Positions 34,472-43,411 of a stretch of 64,000 bases of DNA are shown piece by piece (the first letter of the stretch is position 1; every line of letters starts with the position of its first letter). This DNA is from Bordetella genomosp. 10. Its GTDB lineage: Bacteria; Pseudomonadota; Gammaproteobacteria; Burkholderiales; Burkholderiaceae_B. Location of the stretch: positions 2,418,001-2,482,000 of the forward strand of contig NZ_NEVM01000005.1 of NCBI RefSeq assembly GCF_002261225.1, given 5' to 3'. The notes below the pieces were generated by a model, which did no database searches, was not told the origin of the DNA, and worked only from the letters and a program-made list of their open reading frames with translations. The position numbers and the translations under genes were made by a program.

Positions 34472-35532
34472 TTAGGGTGCCCTTCCAAGAGCGGGGGATG
34501 CGAGGGTTTGGAGGATGGAGCTTGAGGTTCGTACCTCTGCTTCATTCTCGCCAGCTCCCTCGCCAATAATTTGTTCTGCTCCATTAGAACTTGATTTGCC
34601 TTCAAGTCCAAGAATCGACCGTTTATCGCTTCCTTGTAAATCTCTCTTCGTTGGTCGACCTCCTCAAGTCCAGACTTCAGCTTCTTCCTTTCTGCAACGA
34701 TTTCGTTCTGTAGGCGATGAAAATCTAGCCTAGCTAGAGCATTGGCAGTTTTCTGCTGCTTGGCGAAAAAATCGATATATGGAGTGAGAAGTTCGCGAAT
34801 TTTTTGACGAACCACATTTATGCTAAGCCGCTCGCCCAGAGAAATCTCTACACTGTCGATTAGCCTATCAATTTTCTTCTTATAGTCGGTCTGCATCGCA
34901 AGATCGATAGCACGGTAGAACTTCTTCATCGGCACATGCTTTCGCATCGAGCCGCGAACACCTCGAACTAACTTCCACTTTTTGTTATGTTCAGCAAATC
35001 GATCCTGCAATCCGACTAGGAATTCCGGGTCATATCTTTTTGCATTTAATGACCAAGTTTCTTTGTGGAATTCGCCTTTTTGATTTTTATACCTCTTGAG
35101 CGACTTCAGCTCCGTAGAAATCATAAAGTGGATGTGTGGGCTCGATTCATCCATATGCAGCACTGCGAACTTTAGCTGCTGCCCGAATTCATTTTTTACG
35201 AATTGCACCTGATCGAGAGCCCACTTTCCGATCTGCTCTACAGATTTTCCTTTGAAAAATTCGGGCGAGGCAGTGGCGATGAACTCCAACATTTGCACAT
35301 TGTCTTTCCGAGTTTTAATGCCGAGTTTTGCATAAAATTCGCAAAGCTTTTCTTGCAAACTCATGGATTTTGCGACATCGACATCTAGCGAATTGAACAG
35401 AATTTCGTTCAACTTTGATCTACTGGCATCGATGTTTGATTGCTCCCGCAATCTCAAATTGTGCTTCGCCGCCGCCGTTATTTGTGCCGGGCTTTTTATC
35501 TTTTTTGCTCTTAATATTGCGTACTGTGGCAT
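34468..35532 (-). CDS. MobV/Pre-type plasmid mobilization relaxase
   Basis: A 354-residue relaxase. The N-terminus (PQYAILRAKKIKSPAQITAA, then KHNLR near residue 24) corresponds to the first MobV motif. HMDESSPHIHF (about residues 126-136) is the metal-binding histidine motif of the family. The C-terminal 120 residues are charged and probably coiled. Such proteins nick oriT and pilot DNA into a conjugation channel supplied by another element. The stretch just upstream of its start (35533-35868) carries a candidate oriT. Confidence 0.88.
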   Translation of the reverse strand: MPQYAILRAKKIKSPAQITAAAKHNLRLREQSNIDASRSKLNEILFNSLDVDVAKSMSLQEKLCEFYAKLGIKTRKDNVQMLEFIATASPEFFKGKSVEQIGKWALDQVQFVKNEFGQQLKFAVLHMDESSPHIHFMISTELKSLKRYKNQKGEFHKETWSLNAKRYDPEFLVGLQDRFAEHNKKWKLVRGVRGSMRKHVPMKKFYRAIDLAMQTDYKKKIDRLIDSVEISLGERLSINVVRQKIRELLTPYIDFFAKQQKTANALARLDFHRLQNEIVAERKKLKSGLEEVDQRREIYKEAINGRFLDLKANQVLMEQNKLLARELARMKQRYEPQAPSSKPSHPPLLEGHPN

Positions 35533-35599
35533 GGTTTTTTCTTCTTATTTTTGCACTCCTTTTATTTATTCTAGCGGAGCACGAAGAAAAAACAAGGAC

Positions 35600-35650
35600 A
35601 CCGGATTAAAACCCGGTATCACTCACTATACCAACCCACTACACTTCGTT
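35600..35650 (-). other. Candidate origin of transfer (oriT) upstream of the relaxase gene
   Basis: An inverted repeat ACCGG (35600-35604) / CCGGT (35613-35617) is followed by a minus-strand AAGTGTAGTGGGTTGG (35631-35646), which resembles the pMV158 MobM nick region (a TAGTGTG followed by TTA) as I remember it. The region lies within 120 bp of the relaxase start, where MobV oriTs commonly sit. The rest of the 336-bp gap (35533-35868) holds no recognisable gene. The match is loose. Confidence 0.35.
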
Positions 35651-35868
35651 CCGGGGTTGGTGTTCGCCACGGGGTTCCCCCTTTGGATTCCCCAAAGCAA
35701 AACCGATGGGGCTGGGCCCCTTGCCCCCATTCCGACTGCCAAATAAATTTGACAATCGGCCCTATAGGCTACGCGATGAATCGGGTGTTACTCCTCCCAC
35801 CGCGCAAGCGAGCCCCGCAGGGACTCTTCCAAAGCCCCCCCTTGTTAGGGGCTGGGGGTAGGAGGAAA

Positions 35869-37125
35869 TTAGGCATAGCCAACTTTCTCCAACAGCATTT
35901 TTTGAACTACTGAAAGTTGAGCTTGAAGAACCGTCAACGGAAAATCTTGGCTATAGATTTCAGCATTTGTTCCCTCGACCTCATGCCCAATAACTTGGCA
36001 TCGCATCTCTAACGACACCCCTTGTTCTTTCATATAATTATTAAAGAATTTTCTCAACGAGTGGAACACGAGCTTGCCTCGATTAATTCCAATTTCGTCA
36101 ATATACCTAGCGAATTTTTTCCCAACTGCATTTCCCGCACCCTTACCCTCTAACTCCCGGTATTTGAAAATCTTGTCATCGGGCAGCTTTCTTCCCTCAA
36201 TAAAAGGCTGGAGTTCGTTCATCAATTCATCGGGAATGGGCACCTCACGAACCCCCGCTTTTGTCTTGGCATCGAGAATTCGCACGAAATGAAAACTCCT
36301 CTCATGCTTGAGGAACTGCCCTTTTTTCAGGATAGTTAGCTCACCCACCCGAAAGCCTGTCACAAGTTCCAGCATCAGGCAGAAATAAAAGTCGGGATCC
36401 TTTTTCTTGTGGGCGAGCATTCTCTGCCGATCAAAGACTGACAACACCTCTTCCAGATAAAACGAAGCATAGGTGCTTTTCGCTCGTTCCCGCGAAGTCA
36501 GCAGGGTGCGATCTTTGGCGGGATTTTCCGCGAAAAGGTACTTGTGTTTGATGGCAAAATTAAGAACCGTACGAATGACGGACACTTTATTGTCAATCGT
36601 TCGCAGTTCATTGCCTGAACCCTTTAAATGCTCTTGATAACGGGTGATGTCATCGCTCGTTATCCGATAGAGATACGGATTTTTCAGGAACTCAGCAAAT
36701 TCGGTAATGTTTGTCGTGTATTGCTGAACCGAACGGGTCTGCAATTTCTTCATTGCCATGAACTTGCTGAACAGCTCCAGCAGCCGCAACCCCTTGGGCT
36801 GCTCTTCCTCTATGGGAGCATTGCGAAGGACACCGCTGGCAGGCACCAGATGCCCCAGCTTGTCCAGCATCCCCAAGGCGAGCAATGCTTGCTCGTTGTC
36901 TTCCTTGGTGCCGTCAGTCTTGATATAGCCCCGCTTGAGGTCTATTTCGTAGTTCTTGACCTTCGATGGATCGACCATGCCCAGAGCCTCATAGAACTTC
37001 AAGGCTCGTAGGATAGCAAGGGAACGGTCACGGGTTCGCAGGCTTCGCTTTACTTGCCTACCATCGACCCGCAGATGAATGCAATAGACACCCGTTTCGG
37101 CACGGGCATAGACAGGTATTTTCAC
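35869..37125 (-). CDS. Tyrosine recombinase (site-specific integrase)
   Basis: A 418-residue phage-type integrase. An N-terminal arm domain and a SAM-like core-binding domain (about residues 115-215) precede the catalytic domain. The catalytic residues are visible as the first Arg in VTGFRVGEL (about 260), HSLRKFF (His/Arg about 355-358), GHE (about 381) and the nucleophile Tyr in AEIYSQDF (about 391). Its start lies 80 bp from the 3' end of tRNA-Ser, the standard arrangement for elements that use a tRNA as attachment site. Confidence 0.93.
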   Translation of the reverse strand: MKIPVYARAETGVYCIHLRVDGRQVKRSLRTRDRSLAILRALKFYEALGMVDPSKVKNYEIDLKRGYIKTDGTKEDNEQALLALGMLDKLGHLVPASGVLRNAPIEEEQPKGLRLLELFSKFMAMKKLQTRSVQQYTTNITEFAEFLKNPYLYRITSDDITRYQEHLKGSGNELRTIDNKVSVIRTVLNFAIKHKYLFAENPAKDRTLLTSRERAKSTYASFYLEEVLSVFDRQRMLAHKKKDPDFYFCLMLELVTGFRVGELTILKKGQFLKHERSFHFVRILDAKTKAGVREVPIPDELMNELQPFIEGRKLPDDKIFKYRELEGKGAGNAVGKKFARYIDEIGINRGKLVFHSLRKFFNNYMKEQGVSLEMRCQVIGHEVEGTNAEIYSQDFPLTVLQAQLSVVQKMLLEKVGYA

Positions 37126-37176
37126 GGGTGTTGTTACCCATTTTGCTACCTATCCTGCATTCCAGAGTTTGGAAAA

Positions 37177-37194
37177 TCCTTGAAAAATCAAGGA
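37177..37194 (-). terminator. Intrinsic terminator downstream of tRNA-Ser, contributed by the element
   Basis: On the minus strand TCCTTGA pairs with TCAAGGA around a four-base loop, followed by TTTTCC. It lies 12 bp after the tRNA 3' end, inside the element, so the integrated element supplies the tRNA gene with a new terminator. Confidence 0.65.
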
Positions 37195-37205
37195 CTTAGA
37201 AGACT

Positions 37206-37223
37206 TGGCGGACAGAGGGGGAT
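37206..37223 (+). repeat. Attachment-site repeat within tRNA-Ser (att copy 2)
   Basis: Second copy of the 18-bp direct repeat that bounds the element, here forming the CCA end, acceptor stem and part of the T arm of tRNA-Ser. Confidence 0.88.
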
Positions 37224-37296
37224 TCGAACCCCCGATACGCTTTTGACGTATACACGCTTTCCAGGCGTGCGCCTTCAACCGCTCGGCCACCTGTCC
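37206..37296 (-). tRNA. tRNA-Ser (anticodon GGA)
   Basis: The minus strand reads GGACAGGTGGCCGAGCGG at the 5' end and closes with CTGTCCGCCA, so CCA is encoded. The anticodon loop CTGGAAA gives GGA, and there is a long variable arm (GTATACG..CGTATC) as expected of a class II serine tRNA. The T arm is GGGGGTTCGAATCCCCC. Its 3' 18 bases form the attachment site of the mobile element, and the gene itself is left intact. Confidence 0.97.
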
Positions 37297-37515
37297 TGAT
37301 CCGGGTATTCCGCCCGGGAATCAACCCGAAACGGAAAACGGCAATCAGCGATTCTAGCAGATCTGGATGAATTGTGCTGGTATGGGGTTCCGCGGCTTGC
37401 CAGGCCCCCAACGGCCCCACAACGATCCCCCCCACGGCCAACCCCCAGCCGCAACAGCGTTAGCATCGACATCGACACCGCTAACCGCAACAAATCCCCC
37501 TCAACAGGACCCAAG

Positions 37516-38229
37516 ATGCGCAACCTGGACTTCAGCTCCTGGCAAGCCCTGCTCTCCACCCTGGTCGGCCTGGCGATCTTCACCCTGATCGGCGTAGGCA
37601 TCCGCCTACTCATCATGCAGACCGTGCAGCAAAAGCGCCAGCGTGAAAACCGCCAGATCAACGAACGCCTGCGCACGCTCATCGCCGCCTATAAAACCCT
37701 CGGCGGCTCCTTCACCGGCAACCTGCTGGTCGACCCCACCCACCTGCGCGACCTTCGCCAGAATACGAAAAGCCCCGACACAGCCGAGACAACGACCGAC
37801 ACCACCGAATCCACATCCGACCGCCGCCGCCGCACCCGCGACGCGGTGGAAGCCGCTCTATCCGACATCATTCTCCTCGGCACCGAAGAACAAGTCAGGC
37901 TGGCCGCCCACGCCGCCACCGAACTCACGCAAGGCAGGCCCATCCACACCGCCGAACTCGTGGCATCGCTACGGACCTTCATCCGCGAAGTCCTCGATCT
38001 GGAACCGTTGCCCCGCGAATTGACCATACCCGCCCAAGGCCCCGCCCGCCCCTCGGCATCCTCCTCGAAAGGCAAGGAAACCGGCCGCGGCGAAGGCGGC
38101 AAGGATGGCGGCAAGGACGGCAGTACAGGTGGTGGCGGCATGGGCGGCGGCGCGGGAATGGGCATGGGTCTCGGCCTGGGCGTGGGCGCCGCGCACAAGC
38201 TTCCGGACGACGACGGCGCTCCGAACTAA
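37516..38229 (+). CDS. Single-span membrane protein with Gly-rich C-terminus
   Basis: A 237-residue protein. Residues about 11-36 form a membrane span (LLSTLVGLAIFTLIGVGIRLL), followed by a charged helix (QKRQRENRQINERLRTLIAAYKTL). A soluble middle part and a tail of Gly, Lys, Asp and Met repeats (about residues 190-225, GGKDGGKDG then GMGMGLGLG) complete it. ATG 37516 with AGGA upstream is preferred over the longer frame from 37372. Function unknown; it lies just outside the mobile element beyond the tRNA gene. Confidence 0.7.
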   Translation: MRNLDFSSWQALLSTLVGLAIFTLIGVGIRLLIMQTVQQKRQRENRQINERLRTLIAAYKTLGGSFTGNLLVDPTHLRDLRQNTKSPDTAETTTDTTESTSDRRRRTRDAVEAALSDIILLGTEEQVRLAAHAATELTQGRPIHTAELVASLRTFIREVLDLEPLPRELTIPAQGPARPSASSSKGKETGRGEGGKDGGKDGSTGGGGMGGGAGMGMGLGLGVGAAHKLPDDDGAPN

Positions 38230-38242
38230 CCCCCGACGCTGC

Positions 38243-40006
38243 CTACTTCCCCGCCCCACCCCGCGTCACGCAGTTCAAGTACCCGTCCACGGCCGCCAGG
38301 GCCGTCGCGGTCTGCACCTCCTGCGCGAGGCGGAAGCGGTCGCCATAGACCGTCTCATCGGGAAATTCGCTGATCAGCATCAGCGGCACCCGCTCCTTCG
38401 CCGACTCGCTGATCTGCACCGGAATCCCGTTCAGCATGTCGAAGCCGCGCTCTTGCGCATGCGCCTCGAATACGGCCAGTTGGCGCGCGTTGAACCGGAT
38501 CAGTTCCGGCTGTTCGCGCGCCAGGCGGGCGGTGATGTTCTCCACCAGCGCCCGGGCCCTGCCGCCCCAGCCGGGATGATGCCGCATGACCAGGAAGAAG
38601 CCCTTGGGGATGGTCCACAACTCGAAATGGCGCGGCAGGTAGCCCGACAAGGGCCGCGTCCATTCATGGGACGGATAGCCATGCAGGCTGACGTGCAGTT
38701 GCGCGCCGCTCATCTCGTAGGCCTTGATGCGCGCTTCCAGTTCGTAGTACGGCGCCTTCTCGCGATACGCCAAGTCGTCGCCCAGCGCGGTGTAGCGGGC
38801 GGCATGGTGCATATGCCGCGGATTGGTCTGGCACAGGCGTCCGAACAGCGCATAGCCATCCGGATTCTCCAGCCCGATCAGCACGAAATGCGCGTCCGGC
38901 CGCGCCTTCAGCACATGCGCGGCAGCCAATGCGCCCACCACGCCGGAGGCCTCGTTGGCATGCTGCCCGCCGGAAATCACCACGGCCGGCTCGGCGCCGC
39001 GCACGTAGCAGCCGCGCACCGCGCGCCCCTGCCGCGTCCGCACGGCAAAGGGCTCTCCGCCCATCACCTGCATCTCGTGCGCGACACGCTCCGGCGACAG
39101 CGGCCCGTTAACCGCCGACAAGGGCGTGCCCAGCGACCGCGCCACCACTTCCGGGACCGGCTCGAAAGCCTCCGTGGCGATGCGCAGCTTCACCTCGCGC
39201 TCGCTATGGCGCACGTCCGGCACGATCTGTCCCGGCTGCAAGCCGCGGCTGCCCAAGGGCCGTCCCGAATGGCGCTGGAAGACTTCCAGCAAACCGAAGT
39301 AGATTTCCTCGTGCATGGCTTCGAAGGTGCTGATGACCTCGTCTTCGTAGCCCGTATCGCGTTCGATGCCCGGCAGCTCCACGAGCACTTCCAGCCGATC
39401 GAAATAGGGTTCGTCCTGCCCCCACGGATGCCCGGCCGCCGTGCGCAGGATGGCGTCGTACATCCGCGAATACTCGGTCGGCCGCGCCTCGTCCAACAGC
39501 AGCTTGCCGTCCGCCCCTTCCACGCGCACCCAGCCGGTGGGCGTCAGGCTGGACACGCCAGCGTGGTCGGTCACGACATGGTTCGGCGCGAACACCTTCT
39601 TCTGTTCGGTGCGGGCCGTGGCGTAGCGCAGCTCCACCTCGTAGTCGAGCCCATCGCCGGAGGCCTCGAACGACACCTCTATGGTGTCCAGCATGCCGAC
39701 CAGCGGATAGGCCTCCAGGGTGAACCGGCGCGGCGGCGCCGACGCATGCACCGGATAGCGCACGGTCACGCCGGCCAGGCCGTTGACGTCGACCTCGTCC
39801 AGGAAGAAATGCACCAGCGGCTTGTAGGCGCTGTAGAACCGCGCCTGCACGCCCGCCTGCGACAGCCGCAGCTCGGCCGAACGGCGCGCCGCGGCGTCCT
39901 CGAACAGCCACGCATGCACGCTGGCGCCACGATAGACGGGGTCGGAAAACTCCCGCACCCAGGCATCCAGGGTGCGCTCGAAAGTCTGTTCCAGCAGTAT
40001 CGCCAT
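38243..40006 (-). CDS. M14-family metallopeptidase (zinc carboxypeptidase-like)
   Basis: A 587-residue protein. The catalytic domain has the zinc-binding HxxE in SGGQHANEASG (about residues 345-355) and a later histidine in LHVSLHGYPSHEW, with the overall M14 fold. A long N-terminal part of about 300 residues precedes it and has no motif I recognise. No signal peptide is evident, so it probably acts in the cytoplasm on imported peptides. It ends the oligopeptide importer operon, 2 bp after the DppC-like gene, which supports that view. Confidence 0.85.
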   Translation of the reverse strand: MAILLEQTFERTLDAWVREFSDPVYRGASVHAWLFEDAAARRSAELRLSQAGVQARFYSAYKPLVHFFLDEVDVNGLAGVTVRYPVHASAPPRRFTLEAYPLVGMLDTIEVSFEASGDGLDYEVELRYATARTEQKKVFAPNHVVTDHAGVSSLTPTGWVRVEGADGKLLLDEARPTEYSRMYDAILRTAAGHPWGQDEPYFDRLEVLVELPGIERDTGYEDEVISTFEAMHEEIYFGLLEVFQRHSGRPLGSRGLQPGQIVPDVRHSEREVKLRIATEAFEPVPEVVARSLGTPLSAVNGPLSPERVAHEMQVMGGEPFAVRTRQGRAVRGCYVRGAEPAVVISGGQHANEASGVVGALAAAHVLKARPDAHFVLIGLENPDGYALFGRLCQTNPRHMHHAARYTALGDDLAYREKAPYYELEARIKAYEMSGAQLHVSLHGYPSHEWTRPLSGYLPRHFELWTIPKGFFLVMRHHPGWGGRARALVENITARLAREQPELIRFNARQLAVFEAHAQERGFDMLNGIPVQISESAKERVPLMLISEFPDETVYGDRFRLAQEVQTATALAAVDGYLNCVTRGGAGK

Positions 40007-40008
40007 GT

Positions 40009-40875
40009 CTACACCTTGCCCGTCGGATCGAGACGGTCACGCAGCCAATCGCCCAGCAGGTTCAGGCCCAGCACCGTCAACATGATGGCCAGCCCCGGAA
40101 ACACGCTGACCCACCAGGCGGTCTGCAAATAAGTCCGGCCGTCGGCAAGCATACCGCCCCAGCTCGGGATGGTGGGATCCACCCCCAGGCCCAGGAAGGT
40201 CAGGCTGCTTTCCAGCAGGATGTTGTTGGCCACGTTCAAGGCCATCAGGATGATCAGCGGCCCCAGCAGATTGGGCACGATATGGTGGCGCAGCATCGCC
40301 AGGTCGCGCACGCCGAAGGCGCGCGCCGCCTGCACGAACTCGCGCTCCCGCAGCGCCAGCACCTGGGCGCGCACCAGCCGCGCGTATTGCACCCACTGCG
40401 AGATCACCATGAAGAAGATCACGTTGAACAAGCCGCCGCCGAGAATGGAAATGAAGGTGATCGCCACCAGGATGAAAGGCAGCGCCAGTTGCACGTCGGC
40501 GAAGCGCATCACGATGACGTCCCACACGCCGCGATAGTAGCCGGACACCAGCCCCATGGCCGTGCCCAGCAAGGCCCCGAACAGCACCGAGAAAAAGCCC
40601 GCCGTCAGCGAGATCTGGCCGCCCACCACCACGCGCGCCAGCACGTCGCGGCCCAGCGGATCGGTGCCGAATACGTGGGCCCAGGACTGGAAGGGCGGAA
40701 TCAGGCGCGCGCCCAGGTCCATGCCTTCGCCGCCATCGGGAAACAGCCAGCCGGACAGCAGCACCGCCAGCACCATGACGGCGGTCAGCACCACGCCCAG
40801 CAGGAACTCCAGGGAGCGGAAACGGCGGCGGCCGGCGGCGCGGCGCGCGGCTTCATCGGGAAGAGTTGTCTGCAT
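40009..40875 (-). CDS. Peptide ABC transporter permease (DppC-like)
   Basis: A 288-residue permease of the OppBC family. It has an N-terminal cytoplasmic tail, one span, then HVFGTDPLGRDVLARVV (the family signature) and the EAA-type loop region (VQAARAFGVRDLAMLRHHIVPN). It pairs with the DppB-like protein and would form the pore of a di- or oligopeptide importer. Six bp separate it from that gene. Confidence 0.92.
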   Translation of the reverse strand: MQTTLPDEAARRAAGRRRFRSLEFLLGVVLTAVMVLAVLLSGWLFPDGGEGMDLGARLIPPFQSWAHVFGTDPLGRDVLARVVVGGQISLTAGFFSVLFGALLGTAMGLVSGYYRGVWDVIVMRFADVQLALPFILVAITFISILGGGLFNVIFFMVISQWVQYARLVRAQVLALREREFVQAARAFGVRDLAMLRHHIVPNLLGPLIILMALNVANNILLESSLTFLGLGVDPTIPSWGGMLADGRTYLQTAWWVSVFPGLAIMLTVLGLNLLGDWLRDRLDPTGKV

Positions 40876-40881
40876 GGCGCC

Positions 40882-41805
40882 TCAACGCGTGCGAATGCGG
40901 GGATCGACGATGCCGTAGGCGATGTCGACCAGCAGATTGACCACCACGATGACCAGCGCCAGCACGGTGACCGTGCCTTGCAGCACAGGGTAGTCGCGCG
41001 ACGCGATCGCATCGAAGGCCAGCGTGCCCATGCCCGGCCAGTTGAAAACCTTCTCGATCACCACGATGCCGCCGATCAGCCCGCCGAACTGCAAACCCAT
41101 GTAGGTAATGAGCGGAATGGCGCAATTGCGCAGCGCGTGCTTGTAGAGCACCACGCGCTCGCGCAGGCCCTTGCTGCGCGCCACCATGATGTACTGCGCC
41201 GACAGCGTCTCCAGCATGGTGGTGCGCACCAGCCGCACGTTGGTGGCGCTGAGGATGATGGCCATGGTCAGCGCCGGCATGACCAGGCTGACGGGGCCGT
41301 CCCATCCCGACGGAGGCAGCAGCGGAAAGGTAATGGACAGCAGCAGCACCAGCATCAGGGCCAGCCAGAAGTTGGGAAAGGACAGGCCGACCAGTGAAAG
41401 GATGCGTATCGCCTGGTCGCTGGCCTTGCCCTTGTTCACCGCCGCGCGTATGCCCAGCGGCACGGAAATCAGCACGGACAGCGCCAGCGATACGAAGGCC
41501 AGCATCAAGGTCGCCGGCAAGGCGTCGCCGATCAGCCGCCCCACCGAGGTGCCACCCGCGAAGCTGTGGCCGAAATCGCCATGCAGCAGGCCGCCCATGT
41601 AGGACAGGTACTGCACGGCAAAGGGCCGGTCCAGTCCCAAACCGGCGCGGATGTTCTGCAGGTCCTGCTCGCTGATGCTGCCGGCGCCCTGGCTCAGCAT
41701 GACGGCCGGGTCGCCGGTCAGGCGCACCGCGTAGGAAACGAGCAGGGTCACCGCCAACACGACGAAGACGGCTTGCAGGACACGCTTGACGATGAAACCG
41801 GTCAT
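40882..41805 (-). CDS. Peptide ABC transporter permease (DppB-like)
   Basis: A 307-residue permease. It opens with a long span (KRVLQAVFVVLAVTLLVSYAV) and carries YIMVARSKGLRERVVLYKHALRN, the family's ATPase-contact loop. Several membrane spans (near residues 100-125, 140-160, 175-190, 240-260, 280-300) follow. The gene lies 82 bp after the binding-protein gene and is coupled to the DppC-like permease gene. Confidence 0.92.
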   Translation of the reverse strand: MTGFIVKRVLQAVFVVLAVTLLVSYAVRLTGDPAVMLSQGAGSISEQDLQNIRAGLGLDRPFAVQYLSYMGGLLHGDFGHSFAGGTSVGRLIGDALPATLMLAFVSLALSVLISVPLGIRAAVNKGKASDQAIRILSLVGLSFPNFWLALMLVLLLSITFPLLPPSGWDGPVSLVMPALTMAIILSATNVRLVRTTMLETLSAQYIMVARSKGLRERVVLYKHALRNCAIPLITYMGLQFGGLIGGIVVIEKVFNWPGMGTLAFDAIASRDYPVLQGTVTVLALVIVVVNLLVDIAYGIVDPRIRTR

Positions 41806-41887
41806 GAGGATAGGCGCGTGGCGCGCCCCGGCGTCGAGCCGGGGCGCGATTCAACGGACGACTCGACGAACAATCGATCTTTCAACG

Positions 41888-43411
41888 TCATTCCACGCTT
41901 GCATTCACGAAACGGAAGCGGATGTCGCCGGGGATTTCCGCGTTCTTGACGCGATTGTTCACGCCGACCACGGTGTCCAGCGCGTACATCGGCAGGTCCA
42001 GCGCCTGGTCCGCCACATAGGCCGCGACGGCGCGCAGCGTCTTCTGGCGTTCGTTGACGTCATACGTGTTGCGCTGCGCCTCCAGCATGGCGTCCAGCTT
42101 GGGATCCTTGTCGTACGGATTCCACTTCTCGCCGCTGTGGTACATCAGGTAGGCGGTGTTGTCGTAGTCGTAGGTCCAGCCGCCCCACTGGTTCTGCCAC
42201 ATCGCGCCCGTCTTGCCCTGCGGGATGATGTCGTTGATCAGCACCGGCGTCTCATACGGCTTGATGGTGACCTTCACGCCGACCGCCTGCATATAGGCGG
42301 CCATGGCCTGCGCCACTTCGCGGAACTGCGAATCGCTGCCGCGCACGTCGAGCTGGACGGTCTCGCCGGGCTTGACGCCGGCCGCGGCCAGCAGCTTCTT
42401 CGCCTCGCCGGGATTGAAGGGCAAGGGCTTGAGCGCCGGATCGTAACCGAAAGACAGGTCGCCCTGGAAGCTGGCGATGGGCTTGGCCTTGCCCAGCAGC
42501 AGTTGCTTGATGATGGCGTCGCGGTCGACGGCCATGGTCAGCGCGCGCCGCACGTCGCGCTTGGCGGTGATGCCATGCGCGGTATCGAAGCGCACCACGA
42601 TGGTGACCGGCCCGCTGGTGCTGACCACGTGCGCGTTGGACGACTTGTCGATGGTCGCGATCAGGTTCAGCGGGATGACCGTGGCGATATCCACGCGGCC
42701 GGCCTGCAGCTCCGCCACCTGCGTCGCCGGCTCGGAGATGAAGCGATAGACCACCTGGTCCAGCTTGGGTTTGCCGCCCCAGTAATCGTCATTGCGCGCC
42801 AGCGTCAGGCTGACCTTGGGCTTGTAGTCGACGAACTTGAACGGGCCGGTGCCCACGGGATGCTCGTTGAAATAGGCATCCCCCTTCTCCTGGATGTACT
42901 TCGGCGGCACGATCATGGCGCCATAGCCGGCCAGCTTGGTCAGCAGCACGGGATCGGGGCGCTTCATGACGAAGTCGACCGTGTGATCGTCGACCACCTC
43001 CACCTTGTCGATCGAGGTGTAGTTGGACCGCTGCGGCCCCTTCGCGCCTTCCTGGCTCAGCAGGCGATCGAAGGTGAACTTGACGGCGTTGGCATCGAAA
43101 GGCTCGCCGTCGTGGAACTTGACGCCCTCGCGCAGCTTGAAGCGGATGCGCGCGTTGTTGTCGAGGAATTCCCAACTGGTCGCCAGCGCCGGCTGCAGCT
43201 TCATGTCCGCGCCCCGCATGGTCAGGCCGTCATAGATATTGCTGCCGACCGATCCCCACCAGGTCACGAAGGTGTCGATCGGATCCCAACTGCCGGCGTC
43301 CTGCGTAATGGCGACCGTCAAGGTGCCGGCCGCGTGCGCGCCGGCCAGCGGGGCCAGGGCCCCGGCGCCGAGCGCCAGCGCCGCGCTCGCCGCGGCAATG
43401 GTTCTTTTCAT
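41888..43411 (-). CDS. Peptide ABC transporter substrate-binding protein (DppA/OppA type)
   Basis: A 507-residue family 5 binding protein. The signal peptide (MKRTIAAASAALALGAGALAP) is followed by TLTVAITQDAGSWDP and the SBP-5 blocks WWGSVGSNIYDGLT and FKLREGVKFHDGEPFDANAV. The start codon is inside the last bases of a duplicated 84-bp repeat that also supplies GGGAG ten bases upstream; the frame continues upstream through the repeats but that region is not protein-like. It belongs to the peptide importer operon. Confidence 0.9.
   Translation of the reverse strand: MKRTIAAASAALALGAGALAPLAGAHAAGTLTVAITQDAGSWDPIDTFVTWWGSVGSNIYDGLTMRGADMKLQPALATSWEFLDNNARIRFKLREGVKFHDGEPFDANAVKFTFDRLLSQEGAKGPQRSNYTSIDKVEVVDDHTVDFVMKRPDPVLLTKLAGYGAMIVPPKYIQEKGDAYFNEHPVGTGPFKFVDYKPKVSLTLARNDDYWGGKPKLDQVVYRFISEPATQVAELQAGRVDIATVIPLNLIATIDKSSNAHVVSTSGPVTIVVRFDTAHGITAKRDVRRALTMAVDRDAIIKQLLLGKAKPIASFQGDLSFGYDPALKPLPFNPGEAKKLLAAAGVKPGETVQLDVRGSDSQFREVAQAMAAYMQAVGVKVTIKPYETPVLINDIIPQGKTGAMWQNQWGGWTYDYDNTAYLMYHSGEKWNPYDKDPKLDAMLEAQRNTYDVNERQKTLRAVAAYVADQALDLPMYALDTVVGVNNRVKNAEIPGDIRFRFVNASVE

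Larger units (their letters stand above)
31865..37223. mobile_element. Integrative mobilizable element at tRNA-Ser(GGA)
   Basis: The 18-bp sequence tggcggacagagggggat occurs at 31865-31882 and again at 37206-37223, where it is the 3' end of a tRNA-Ser gene. Between the copies lies an AT-rich segment of about 5.3 kb. A tyrosine integrase gene lies next to the tRNA, and a MobV-like relaxase, an XRE regulator, membrane proteins and RNA features make up the rest. No conjugation (type IV secretion) genes are present, so transfer would need a helper. The boundaries follow directly from the repeat; the mobilization claim follows from the relaxase family. Confidence 0.88.
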
